From NCBI GenBank assembly GCA_913020475.1, contig CAJVZM010000005.1:1-36026 (forward strand): DNA of 36,026 nucleotides, in the 5' to 3' direction. The notes under the pieces are model-generated. The model was not told where the DNA came from and searched no databases. It saw only the letters and a list, made by a program, of their open reading frames with translations. The stretch is from an uncultured Flavobacteriaceae bacterium. Lineage in GTDB: Bacteria > Bacteroidota > Bacteroidia > Flavobacteriales > Flavobacteriaceae. How positions within the stretch are numbered: the stretch's first letter is position 1; each line of letters opens with the position of its first letter. The translations under genes and the position numbers were made by a program. Positions 8,107-16,321 of the stretch are shown here, one piece after another.

Positions 8107-9000
8107 TTGAGAATTAAAAAATATGCCGCTATAGATATTGGTTCCAATGCCATGCGTGTATTGATTTCAAATGTCCTGGAAACTAGAGAGGAAGTACATT
8201 TTCAGAAAAACGCTTTGGTAAGGGCACCCATCCGTTTGGGTGAGGATTCTTTTACGTTTGGGGAAATATCCAAAAAAAACCTCAAGCGCATGATCAGCGC
8301 TATGAAGGCCTTCAAACTGTTGATGAAAGTTCATGAGGTTTCTCACTACCAAGCTTATGCCACTTCTGCATTGAGGGAGGCAAACAACAGAAGGGAAGTT
8401 GTCGAACAAGTGAAAAAAAAGGCTGGAATCAAAATCGAAATTATTGATGGAAGAAAAGAAGCCGAAATCATTTCGAACAGTAAAATTTCCGATTTTTTAA
8501 ATACCCAAAAAACCTTTCTTTTTGTGGACGTTGGTGGAGGAAGTACCGAATTCACTTTTATCAATGAGGGAAAAAGAGTTTGTTCCAAATCGTTCAAAAT
8601 TGGGACTGTTAGACTGATCAATAATCTGGTTCATGACAGGGTTTGGGAGGCCATAAGAAATTGGATCACTAAAAAGGCCAAACCTTATCATAAGATAACA
8701 CTTATGGGATCTGGTGGAAACATCAACAAGCTCTTCAAACTATCCAATATTAGGGAGGGAAAACCGCTATCTGTGATTAAGCTTAATCAGATGTTTTTGG
8801 AATTGGAATCACTCAGTTATGAAGACCGAATCGTAAAGTTTGAGCTTAACCCTGACCGAGCGGACGTAATCATTCCCGCAGCAAGAATTTACCTTAAAGC
8901 CTTGGAATGGAGTGGTGGGCAAAAAATCTATGTTCCCAAGTTTGGACTTTCGGATGGAATGATCAAGTATATGCACAAAAATAAACGTAAAAAAATCTAA
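8107..9000 (+). CDS. ppx: Exopolyphosphatase (Ppx/GppA family), TTG start
   Basis: An ASKHA-fold phosphatase that removes terminal phosphate from polyphosphate or from pppGpp. The phosphate-1 loop AAIDIGSNAMRVLIS is at the N-terminus and the phosphate-2 loop FVDVGGGSTEFTF is near residue 140. A third glycine-rich turn is TLMGSGGNINKL. Its 297 residues match the short Ppx forms without the extra C-terminal HD-like domain. The start is TTG at 8107: the conserved N-terminus begins right there, and the next ATG (in GSNAMRV) would delete the phosphate loop. It is 4 bases after ppk and last in the train. Confidence 0.93.
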   Translation: MRIKKYAAIDIGSNAMRVLISNVLETREEVHFQKNALVRAPIRLGEDSFTFGEISKKNLKRMISAMKAFKLLMKVHEVSHYQAYATSALREANNRREVVEQVKKKAGIKIEIIDGRKEAEIISNSKISDFLNTQKTFLFVDVGGGSTEFTFINEGKRVCSKSFKIGTVRLINNLVHDRVWEAIRNWITKKAKPYHKITLMGSGGNINKLFKLSNIREGKPLSVIKLNQMFLELESLSYEDRIVKFELNPDRADVIIPAARIYLKALEWSGGQKIYVPKFGLSDGMIKYMHKNKRKKI

Positions 9001-9320
9001 ATGTGCATGATTCTCTTTTTGCCTAATTAGGTTATTAATTGTGCCTTAAAATACGATAAAGTCAAACATTTTTTATTGACTTTTTTTCCACATCTTTTTC
9101 ATATTGACGAGCAAATTTCAGAAAATGGATATCGAAGTGCTTTCTAATCATCATCTCATCCAGTTAACTTTACTCCATTATATTCTTACCATTAATTAAA
9201 TTTCTGTGCTGGCTGCCTTTTGTTTTCAAAAACTACGATCTATCAATATTTTTATATGTTTTTAACGATATTTTTTCCTACTATGGTCGGTTTGAAGTTT
9301 GATCACAAGCATGGCGGTTT
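9001..9320. other. 320-base gap between convergent ppx and dnaX
   Basis: AT-rich sequence with no coding frame I can support. It holds the ppx terminator at 9058-9087. I see no convincing terminator for dnaX, no tRNA and no repeat in the rest. Confidence 0.6.
9058..9087 (+). terminator. Terminator after ppx
   Basis: An 8-bp perfect stem AAAGTCAA (9058-9065) / TTGACTTT (9076-9083) with a 10-base loop is followed by a run of Ts. It lies 58 bases after the ppx stop and would end the pyrR-ppx transcript. Confidence 0.65.
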
Positions 9321-11047
9321 TTAAATATCTAAATCAAATACATTTTTTAGCACCTCAATATCGGGATTTATTTTTTTTAAGTAATCGTATTTTTCTTTAA
9401 CACCACAAAGATATTCATCACTTTTTTGGGTTACCACTTTAATTTCGAAAGTAATTTTATAGTTGTTTAAAGCTTTACTGAGGAAGCACATAAGGTTTGG
9501 CAGTTCTTGGGTCAATTCCAGTTTACTTAGGGAACTCGAGGTTTTCAATAGTATTTTATGATCGCCCAAAAGTTCGGGTTGACTCATTTCAAGCTGGGCA
9601 GCGATATTGTTTTCTCCTAGATTGTTTTTTTCTTCTATGTAGGTTTTCCAAACTGTCGTGAAGGCCTCTTGGGTGAATTTATCATTAGACTCATTAATAG
9701 AAATTTTCTTTGAGGATGACTTTCTTTCAGCTTCTTTTTTTAATCCAATACTGGATAGGGATAGGCTGGAAACCCCATCTTCCATATCAGGTTTTTTAAT
9801 ATTTATTTTGGGATGAGTATAAGCTTGATTATCTTCCGATATTGACACTTTGTATTGGGGCTGCGATTGATCTTTTTTTATAGCTGTGTATTCTACAGGG
9901 GTTTCTGCAACTACCGAATTTTTTGGTTCGGAGGCTTTTGAGCTTCGCGCTTTAAAGTGGCTCATCGGGATGATAAATTGATTTACTTTCCCCCGAAATG
10001 GAGAGAGGACATTTGCATGAGACATAATTCAATCAATAATCTTTTGTTTTTGGCATTTCTATAATCTAATTCACATTTACTGTTCAAATCAATCGCATTT
10101 AACAGTAATGGAAGTGGTGCTCTCAACGTCTGTTCCTTAAATTTTTCCTTAATACCCTCACTGACTTCGAGCAAGGGAAGGGTTTTGTTTTCTTTACTGA
10201 CCATCAAATTTCTGAAATGGGTTCCCAATCCTGTAATGAACTGTAACTCATCAAATCCTTTTTGGAGCAATCCGTCAAAAGCCAATAGCAAGGAGGGAAT
10301 GTCATGGTTTAGAATCAATGATGTAATGTAAAGAAAGGTCTCATGATCGAGTATATTTAGGTTTTCGGATACGGATTTTACAGTTAGACTTCGGTCAGTA
10401 AAACTAACCATGCGGTCATAGATGGACAACGCATCTCTTAGCGCACCATCTGCTTTTTGAGCGATTAAATCCAGCGCTTCCTCTTCGAATTCAATTTTTT
10501 GATCCTCTGCTATTTTTTTTAAATGTGCTCTGCAATCTTTTAAACTTATTCTCTTAAAATCATAGATTTGACAGCGGGAGAGTATGGTTGGGATAATCTT
10601 TTGTTTTTCTGTGGTGGCCAGAATAAAAATGACGTGCCTTGGTGGTTCCTCCAAGGTTTTTAGAAAGGCGTTGAATGCTCCTAGAGAAAGCATATGTACC
10701 TCATCAATGATATAAATTTTGTGAGTACCCACTTGTGGTGGAATTCTCACTTGCTCGTTTAGGGAGCGGATGTCATCTACAGAGTTATTGGATGCAGCAT
10801 CCAATTCAAAAATATTAAAAGCGAAGTCCTCATTGGAATCGTATTTTTCCTGACTGTTTATCTTTTTTGCTAGTATACGAGCGCAAGAAGTCTTTCCAAC
10901 CCCTCTCGGACCACAAAAAAGTAATGCTTGAGCCAATTGATTTTTTTTGATGGCGTTTTCCAATGTCTGCGTAATGGACTTTTGACCTACGACTTCCTCA
11001 AAGGTTTGAGGGCGATATTTTAAGGCCGAGACAATGTAAGTTTCCAT
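9321..11047 (-). CDS. dnaX: DNA polymerase III tau subunit, joined product across a -1 frameshift
   Basis: DnaX is the AAA+ subunit of the clamp loader; the long tau form also ties the polymerase core to it. The protein starts at ATG 11047 (METYIVSALKYRPQTFEEVVGQ). A longer reading from 11131 adds 28 residues without family resemblance. Walker A is GPRGVGKT (46-53), Walker B is IIDEVHM and the arginine-finger motif is LSRCQ. The four-cysteine zinc module of E. coli DnaX is absent. The first frame stops at 9983; the C-terminal part continues in the -1 frame to 9321. Joined at the heptamer 9986-9992, the product is 575 residues, close to what I recall for flavobacterial DnaX. The second part ends NPDIEVLKNVFDLD, a typical ending. 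The frame break could also be a one-base sequence error. Confidence 0.85.
9983..11047 (-). CDS. dnaX: DnaX short, gamma-like product (unshifted frame)
   Basis: Read without a shift, dnaX gives 354 residues ending LHFGGK, immediately before UAA (9983-9985). This covers the AAA+ ATPase domains and the helical domain III needed to oligomerise in the clamp loader, but lacks the tau-specific C-terminus. That is the domain content of E. coli gamma. Whether the cell makes both forms depends on the frameshift being real. Confidence 0.6.
   Translation of the reverse strand: METYIVSALKYRPQTFEEVVGQKSITQTLENAIKKNQLAQALLFCGPRGVGKTSCARILAKKINSQEKYDSNEDFAFNIFELDAASNNSVDDIRSLNEQVRIPPQVGTHKIYIIDEVHMLSLGAFNAFLKTLEEPPRHVIFILATTEKQKIIPTILSRCQIYDFKRISLKDCRAHLKKIAEDQKIEFEEEALDLIAQKADGALRDALSIYDRMVSFTDRSLTVKSVSENLNILDHETFLYITSLILNHDIPSLLLAFDGLLQKGFDELQFITGLGTHFRNLMVSKENKTLPLLEVSEGIKEKFKEQTLRAPLPLLLNAIDLNSKCELDYRNAKNKRLLIELCLMQMSSLHFGGK
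9986..9992 (-). promoter_or_regulatory. Candidate -1 ribosomal frameshift heptamer G-GGA-AAG in dnaX
   Basis: On the minus strand the zero-frame codons are TTC GGG GGA AAG TAA. The heptamer GGGAAAG is in the exact X-XXY-YYZ phase: GGA and AAG can slip to GGG and AAA, with good re-pairing at both sites. The stop follows directly. After slippage the next codon is GTA and the frame stays open for 221 codons. I found no strong downstream stem-loop and no upstream Shine-Dalgarno-like stimulator. Confidence 0.55.
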
Positions 11048-11136
11048 ATCTAGTAGTAACTTAGCAAAGATAAAAATTGAAAAATGTCCATGCTGGGCTG
11101 GACAAATAAATTCATCCCAAATTATCAACAAAAGAC

Positions 11137-11144
11137 TAACTTTG
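11137..11144 (+). promoter_or_regulatory. -7 element for the RNase P RNA gene
   Basis: TAACTTTG matches TAnnTTTG exactly and lies 5 bases before the predicted RNA 5' end at 11150, the expected distance. I see no clear TTG -33 element. Confidence 0.6.
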
Positions 11145-11149
11145 TATCT

Positions 11150-11438
11150 GGCAGGCTGTCTTATTGCTCTTGTTCACAAGAGAGGAAAGTCCGGACACCA
11201 CAGAGCAGTATAGCGGGTAACGCCCGTCGTTCGCTTCGGCGAATAGGACCAGTGCAACAGAAAGCAAGTACAGTTTGGCTGTAGTGAAATCAGGTAAACT
11301 CTATGCGGTGCAACGCCAAATAAGATTGCGTTTGAGGATGGCTCGTCCGATGCAATTGGGTAGGCGGCTAGAATGTTGTAGCAATGCAACATCCAGATAA
11401 ATAATAAGACTCGACAGAATCCGGCTTATAAGCCTGCC
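11150..11438 (+). ncRNA. rnpB: RNase P RNA, bacterial class A
   Basis: The catalytic RNA that cleaves the 5' leader of precursor tRNAs. Conserved blocks are present in order: GAGGAAAGTCCGGAC at 11182-11196, GTGCAACAGAAAGCAAG near 11252-11268, and AGATAAATAATAAGAC at 11395-11410 followed by CGACAGAATCCGGCTTAT. The ends pair as helix P1: GGCAGGCT (11150-11157) with AGCCTGCC (11431-11438). A T run follows. At about 289 bases it is compact. Open frames over this locus are chance. Confidence 0.95.
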
Positions 11439-11446
11439 TTTTTTTT
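11431..11446 (+). terminator. P1 3' strand plus T run ending rnpB
   Basis: The 3' arm of P1 is followed by eight Ts (11439-11446). The T run touches the stop codon of the convergent rsmD (11445-11447), so the two transcripts end on each other. Confidence 0.5.
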
Positions 11447-11981
11447 ATCCTTCAAAAAAGCTGAATACGTTACTGCCGTATTTTCTGGATTGGCTGAACT
11501 TGGGATGTTGTTCAAATTTCTCTTTATTATTGTGTTCTATGATCAATTGTCCTTTCCGACCTAAAAGTTGGTTGGCAAAAACCTTTTCAATGATCTCAAT
11601 GTATTTTTGTGTTCCTAAATCATAGGGAGGATCAGCAAAAATTAAATCGAATTGTGTTTTTACCGCTGACAAATATTTTAAAACATCCATTTGAGTCAGT
11701 TGAATCGGAAGCCCCAAAGATTCAGAGGTTTTGCGCATGAAATCGATACACATCTTGTTTCGATCTATGGTAATGATATTTTTAACTCCTCTAGAGCCAA
11801 ATTCAAAACTGATGCTACCAGTTCCAGCAAAAAGATCTAGAACAGCAGTGTTTTCCCAATCGTATTGGTGTTGAAGTATATTGAACAATGCTTCTTTGGA
11901 TCGGTCGGTAGTAGGGCGAACAGGAAGCTTTTTTGGGGCAGACAGTCTTCTGCCTTTATGAGAACCGCAAATGATTCGCAT
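11445..11981 (-). CDS. rsmD: 16S rRNA (guanine(966)-N2)-methyltransferase
   Basis: A SAM-dependent methyltransferase acting on 16S rRNA during 30S assembly. The N-terminal MRIICGSHKGRRL and RPTTDRSKEALFNIL are RsmD signatures. The SAM motif VLDLFAGTGSISFE is at 47-60, and the catalytic DPPY at 117-120 (FADPPYDLG). Its 178 residues are normal. The start overlaps the stop of the DUF3822 gene (TGATG). Confidence 0.95.
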   Translation of the reverse strand: MRIICGSHKGRRLSAPKKLPVRPTTDRSKEALFNILQHQYDWENTAVLDLFAGTGSISFEFGSRGVKNIITIDRNKMCIDFMRKTSESLGLPIQLTQMDVLKYLSAVKTQFDLIFADPPYDLGTQKYIEIIEKVFANQLLGRKGQLIIEHNNKEKFEQHPKFSQSRKYGSNVFSFFEG

Positions 11982-12754
11982 CAGTCAAAAAGATTGATGA
12001 AGTAGGGAGCAGGATGTTCCCTCTCGTCAAACATTATAAAGCCCTCCTGGTTGGTAAAAATTATTTTTTCGTGATAGAGACTCAAGGCTTCATAACATTT
12101 TTTATATCGAGCATATTTTCCGAAAAAGACCATTTCAAAGTCTTCAGGTGAAAGAGATAATTCCTCTGTAACAGCCAAAACGAAATAGAGAAAAACATCT
12201 TCATTCTTGTAGGGATAAGTATTGAAAAGCAATAGCTGTTTTCCTTTGAAAATCAAAAGATCAAATTCATCGTCTTGTATATGAATATTCATGACTATCG
12301 AATCGTCTTCCTTATTTGCGTTCGAACTGAGGTCATAAAGAATTTGGGAATAGTGGGTAAAGTGGATCTCTTTAAAATAATGTTGTAAAGTTTTCTCTAC
12401 AGTTGCATCAACAGGATAGAGAACCTTGATTCGCTCGTCTTTAGATTCTTTTTCTGAGATACTATGGTTTTCGTCAAGGGAAACGTTGTATTGGAGATAG
12501 TTCTTTTTTTGGTTGGGGTTGTAAAGTGTTTTGGGTACAAAAGTAGCATAGTGGTCAAAGTGGACACCTATAACTTTTGTGCTCTCTAAAAAGGAATAGG
12601 AATCTAATAACTTTTTGAAGGCATTTCCCTTAACTATACTGTGACTTTCAAACTTGAAAAACGGTCGGGCATTGGTGGTACAAAAAGAGAATCCATCTTT
12701 AAAAATTTGGATGGATAGTTGTTTATCTTGTATACTAGTTTTATTGAACGGCAT
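11981..12754 (-). CDS. DUF3822 family protein
   Basis: A 257-residue protein of unknown function, recognised as the DUF3822 family typically found upstream of rsmD in Bacteroidota. Features are the N-terminal KQLSIQIFKDGFSFC, a central SIVMNIHIQDDEFDLLIFKG strand series, and the ending EHPAPYFINLFD. The alternating strands look like a two-lobed actin-like or ribonuclease-H-like fold, but that is only an impression. I take ATG 12754 as start; TTG 12757 is one codon upstream. It overlaps the preceding gene by 14 bases and rsmD by a few. Confidence 0.8.
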   Translation of the reverse strand: MPFNKTSIQDKQLSIQIFKDGFSFCTTNARPFFKFESHSIVKGNAFKKLLDSYSFLESTKVIGVHFDHYATFVPKTLYNPNQKKNYLQYNVSLDENHSISEKESKDERIKVLYPVDATVEKTLQHYFKEIHFTHYSQILYDLSSNANKEDDSIVMNIHIQDDEFDLLIFKGKQLLLFNTYPYKNEDVFLYFVLAVTEELSLSPEDFEMVFFGKYARYKKCYEALSLYHEKIIFTNQEGFIMFDEREHPAPYFINLFD

Positions 12755-13385
12755 CAAAAATAGTTGGCCAGTTTCCGTTGGTACTTACTTCGGTAAGGGA
12801 GCCAAGTATGATCGTGGGACCATTGACGCCATCTACGGAAACAGTCTCATTTTCAATTTTTATCAAATCTCTATCCTGATCGTGAAGAATCACGTCCTTG
12901 GCAACTTTTACTTCAAAAACCGGCACTCTGTACCCATTTTTATTTATGATGTCTGCATTGATATCGAATTTAGCGTCGATTCCTTCTATAGGAACTACAG
13001 CAAAATTTTTGTAGGCGTTAGAATTTTTGAACATTGAGTCTTTGACAGGAACAAAACCTAGGGTATCCACTACTACAACCTCACGGAGCATATCAATTCT
13101 GTAGGTACGATCGTACTCCATGTAGGAAGAATCTCTCTTTTGAATTAAGGTAAAAATACCATCGTCAATAAATTTGACCAAACTGTCGAAATTGTTACTG
13201 TAGATTCCGTTAACATCTTTATGTGCGATTTGCGCTTTTCGAATCAGTTTTAATTTATTGATAACAACTGCATAGCGTTCATTCTTAGTTTTGTTGAAGT
13301 TGATCGGCCCATTGATTGAGTCATAAATTTTGTAACAAAAAAATATGGTGAGGATCCAAAGTACAGATTGAAGCGCTAATTTCAT
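12741..13385 (-). CDS. Conserved hypothetical protein with N-terminal membrane anchor
   Basis: A 214-residue protein. The first 20 residues (ALQSVLWILTIFFCYKIYDS) are a single hydrophobic segment without a clear cleavage site, so it is probably an anchored protein facing the periplasm. The next part (RYAVVINKLKLIRKAQIAHK, then NGIYSNNFDSLVKFI) resembles the helix and loop of pseudopilin-like proteins, in which an assembly helix is followed by a substrate-like region. The rest is beta-rich. I do not recognise a function. It leads an overlapping gene set with the DUF3822 protein and rsmD. Confidence 0.75.
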   Translation of the reverse strand: MKLALQSVLWILTIFFCYKIYDSINGPINFNKTKNERYAVVINKLKLIRKAQIAHKDVNGIYSNNFDSLVKFIDDGIFTLIQKRDSSYMEYDRTYRIDMLREVVVVDTLGFVPVKDSMFKNSNAYKNFAVVPIEGIDAKFDINADIINKNGYRVPVFEVKVAKDVILHDQDRDLIKIENETVSVDGVNGPTIILGSLTEVSTNGNWPTIFDAVQ

Positions 13386-13477
13386 TGTTTATTAATTTTT
13401 TAATAGAAACAAATCTACAATTTTTTTTGAATCGTAAAAGTTTTACAAATGAATTATCTTGTATCAAAATATACCAT

Positions 13478-14899
13478 ATGTCAAACCGATCTTTCCATAA
13501 AATTCTATCCGAAAAGTTTAGGTTTGAACCGACGCCCTCTCAAGCTAGGGGGTTAGAAAAAATTGCACATTTTCTATCCAACTCTTCCGAGGATTCACTT
13601 TTATTAATCAAGGGATATGCAGGAACGGGAAAAACTACATTAATCGGTCATTTAGTTCAGCAATTAGGGATCATTAGAAAAAAATCTGTATTGATGGCTC
13701 CGACGGGTAGAGCAGCCAAAGTACTCTCTGCCTATGCGGGTAAAACTGCCCTGACCATTCACAAAAAAATATATTTTCCTAAAAACGATAGCGCAGGTAC
13801 AGGGGTTCAGTTTACACTGAAAGAAAACAAGAACACCCACACGGTCTTTATTGTGGATGAATCTTCGATGATAGGGGACGAACGACAGCAAAGTAAACTT
13901 TTTGGTAATGGATCTTTACTACATGACTTGGTGCACTATGTTAACAATGGTGAGAAATGTCAATTGATTTTTGTTGGCGATACTGCTCAACTGCCACCGG
14001 TTAACTTGGGACTGAGTCCTGCATTAGACGAAGAGGAACTGGCCTCTCAATTCAATGCCATCGTCTATAGTGTTACCCTTGATGACGTGGTTAGGCAAAA
14101 AGCCGAATCTGGGATCTTATTCAACGCTACTTGCATTAGGGAGTTAATGGTTGAAGATCAGTTTGAGGGATTTAAATTTCATTTGGATGGTTACAAGGAT
14201 GTACAACGAATAATTGAGGGTAATGAGTTTTTGGAACTGCTCAACAATGCATTGGACGAAGATGGAATTGACCAAACTGTCTTGATCGTTCGCTCCAATA
14301 AAAGGGCTAATCTTTACAATAAAAGTATACGGGAACGTATCCTTTTTTTGGAATCCGATTTGGCTGCTGGAGATCAGCTGATGGTTGTAAAAAACAATTA
14401 TTTTTGGTTGGGATCCGATTCCCAACCTGGTTTTATTGCCAATGGAGATGTCATCCGAATTAATCGCATAAACAAATATGTGGACCGTTACGAAATGAAA
14501 TTTGCTGATGTGAATGTCCAATTGGTGGATTATCCTAATGAACCCTCTTTTGATACGGTGTTGTTGTTAGAAGCACTAAATAGTGAAACCGCGAACTTGG
14601 GCTATGAACAGTCACAGTTACTCTATAAAAAGGTGGCGCAAGATCACGCTCACGAAAAATCCAAATACAAGCGTTTTCTGAAAGTCAAAAAAGATCCCTA
14701 CTTTAATGCCTTACAAGTGAAATATTCATATGCCATAACCTGTCACAAGTCTCAAGGGGGGCAATGGAAAAACGTTTTTGTTGAGCAACCCTTCCTCCCA
14801 GAAGGCCCTAATAAAGATTATTTTAGATGGCTTTACACGGCGATTACACGTGCCAAAGAGCGTTTATATTTGATCGGATTTGGTAAGGAATACTTTTAA
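13478..14899 (+). CDS. RecD/Dda-like superfamily 1 DNA helicase
   Basis: An ATP-dependent 5'-3' helicase-type protein of 473 residues. Walker A is GYAGTGKTTL (46-55), followed by motif Ia MAPTGRAAKVL, Walker B VFIVDESSMIGDE, motif III VGDTAQLPPV, motif V/VI YAITCHKSQGGQWKNVFV and YTAITRAKERLYL. This order is that of SF1B RecD2/Dda/Pif1. It lacks the long N-terminal domain of RecD2, so it may be closer to phage Dda. I choose ATG 13478 (MSNRSFHKILSEKF). The longer reading from 13385 adds 31 residues of no family character and would overlap the divergent gene's start. Confidence 0.88.
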   Translation: MSNRSFHKILSEKFRFEPTPSQARGLEKIAHFLSNSSEDSLLLIKGYAGTGKTTLIGHLVQQLGIIRKKSVLMAPTGRAAKVLSAYAGKTALTIHKKIYFPKNDSAGTGVQFTLKENKNTHTVFIVDESSMIGDERQQSKLFGNGSLLHDLVHYVNNGEKCQLIFVGDTAQLPPVNLGLSPALDEEELASQFNAIVYSVTLDDVVRQKAESGILFNATCIRELMVEDQFEGFKFHLDGYKDVQRIIEGNEFLELLNNALDEDGIDQTVLIVRSNKRANLYNKSIRERILFLESDLAAGDQLMVVKNNYFWLGSDSQPGFIANGDVIRINRINKYVDRYEMKFADVNVQLVDYPNEPSFDTVLLLEALNSETANLGYEQSQLLYKKVAQDHAHEKSKYKRFLKVKKDPYFNALQVKYSYAITCHKSQGGQWKNVFVEQPFLPEGPNKDYFRWLYTAITRAKERLYLIGFGKEYF

Positions 14900-14971
14900 A
14901 GATCCTTTTTTTGTTGTAAAAACCTTAAAATCAGTACCAAATTATTAAAATTTGTCCTTTCTTTTGCATTA

Positions 14972-15715
14972 ATGAAAATAGTTTCAATTATACCTGCGCG
15001 ATATTACTCCACGCGTTTCCCTGGTAAGCTTATGCAGCAGTTGGGTGATAAAAGCGTTATTCTTAGGACCTATCAAAATGTAGTGGCTACGGGCCTTTTT
15101 GACGAAGTGGTGGTAGCTACCGATAGTGATGTGATCTTCAAGGAAATTTCTAACAACCAAGGCCGAGCGGTTATGACGCGAAGAGATCATCAGTGTGGAA
15201 GTGATCGTATTGCCGAAGCCGCATCTGATATGGAAGCCGATATTGTGATTAATGTCCAAGGAGATGAGCCTTTTGTGGATGCTGAAAGTTTAAACAAACT
15301 TATCGACGTCTTTAAGGATGATCATCAAAAGGAAATTGCTTTGGCTTCGTTAATGACGCCATTAACGAAATACAACGAAGTTGCAACTCCAAGTGTGGTT
15401 AAAGTTATCGTAGATTTGAACAACTTTGCACTTTATTTTTCCCGTTCACCCATTCCTTGTGATCGTGATAATGAACAATCTACCACCTATTATAAGCACG
15501 TAGGGGTGTATGCCTTTAGAAAGCAAGCCTTGATCGAGTTCAGTAAACAAGAGATGACCCCTCTAGAGTCGGCCGAAAAAATAGAATGCATTCGATATCT
15601 CGAACATGGAAAAAAAATTAAAATGGTGGAGACCCTGAATCTCAACTTTGAAATCGATACCCCATACGATTTGGAACGTGCAAAAGCCCATTTAAATGAA
15701 TTAAATTCCAAATGA
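14972..15715 (+). CDS. kdsB: 3-deoxy-manno-octulosonate cytidylyltransferase
   Basis: Activates KDO with CTP to CMP-KDO for the lipopolysaccharide inner core. The N-terminal nucleotide-binding IIPARYYSTRFPGK is the family signature. The segments VVATDSD, INVQGDEPF, SRSPIPCDRD and the C-terminal FEIDTPYDLERA also match. Its 247 residues are full length. The stop overlaps the following acyltransferase start (ATGA), so the two envelope genes are coupled. Its presence implies a Gram-negative outer membrane with KDO. Confidence 0.97.
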   Translation: MKIVSIIPARYYSTRFPGKLMQQLGDKSVILRTYQNVVATGLFDEVVVATDSDVIFKEISNNQGRAVMTRRDHQCGSDRIAEAASDMEADIVINVQGDEPFVDAESLNKLIDVFKDDHQKEIALASLMTPLTKYNEVATPSVVKVIVDLNNFALYFSRSPIPCDRDNEQSTTYYKHVGVYAFRKQALIEFSKQEMTPLESAEKIECIRYLEHGKKIKMVETLNLNFEIDTPYDLERAKAHLNELNSK

Positions 15716-16239
15716 TCTCAAATCTTGCAAAAATTATTTTCTTTCACTTGTTGGGGTGGAAAATTGAAGGTGATTTTCCGTCATTAAATAAATTTATCGT
15801 TGCCGTATTCCCCCATACCCGAAATATGGACTTTGTAATTGGGGTTTTGACTCGTACGGTAATTAATAAAAAAATCAGCTATGTGGGAAAAAAAGAATTA
15901 TTTAACCCCCTTACTGGTTGGTTTTTTCGTGCTTTAGGGGGAACTCCCATCAATCGTAATTCGAAAGAAAATAAAGTATCGGCCATTGCACAAATTTTTA
16001 AGGAAAAGGACTCTTTTCGAATGGCTATTGCTCCAGAGGGGACCCGAAGAAAAGTAGAACGATGGAAAACTGGGTTCTATTATATTGCCTTGGAGGCAGA
16101 AGTGCCTATATTATTGGTGCACTTTAACTACCCTTCCAAAAAGGTGTCTTTTTTAAAACTATTTGATCCAACGGGAGATATTGAAAAAGATATAAAAGAA
16201 ATGCGAGCCTATTTCAATGAGGCAAAAAAAAGTAATTAA
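15712..16239 (+). CDS. PlsC-like glycerolipid acyltransferase, short form
   Basis: A 175-residue acyltransferase. The catalytic H(x4)D is PHTRNMD (H35, D40). GTPINR around residue 78 and EGTR (109-112) are the other acyltransferase motifs. This is the 1-acyl-glycerol-3-phosphate acyltransferase superfamily, but it is shorter than typical PlsC (about 240) and has no strong N-terminal membrane helix. The acceptor could be lysophosphatidate or another lipid. Coupling to kdsB suggests envelope lipid work. Confidence 0.85.
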   Translation: MISNLAKIIFFHLLGWKIEGDFPSLNKFIVAVFPHTRNMDFVIGVLTRTVINKKISYVGKKELFNPLTGWFFRALGGTPINRNSKENKVSAIAQIFKEKDSFRMAIAPEGTRRKVERWKTGFYYIALEAEVPILLVHFNYPSKKVSFLKLFDPTGDIEKDIKEMRAYFNEAKKSN

Positions 16240-16321
16240 GGATTAAGGTACAGCGAAAGGCATTCGCCAAAAACTACTCTAATAGGTGTTTACTGCATTT
16301 ATGAATGATCATTAGGACTAC

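Noticed and set aside
9321-10025. A separate gene starting at 10025, downstream of dnaX
   Set aside because: Its sequence continues DnaX without a gap after the slippery site and ends like DnaX; it is best read as the tau tail.
11084-11392. Short open frames on both strands over the RNase P RNA
   Set aside because: They lie on conserved RNA blocks and show no protein-like character.
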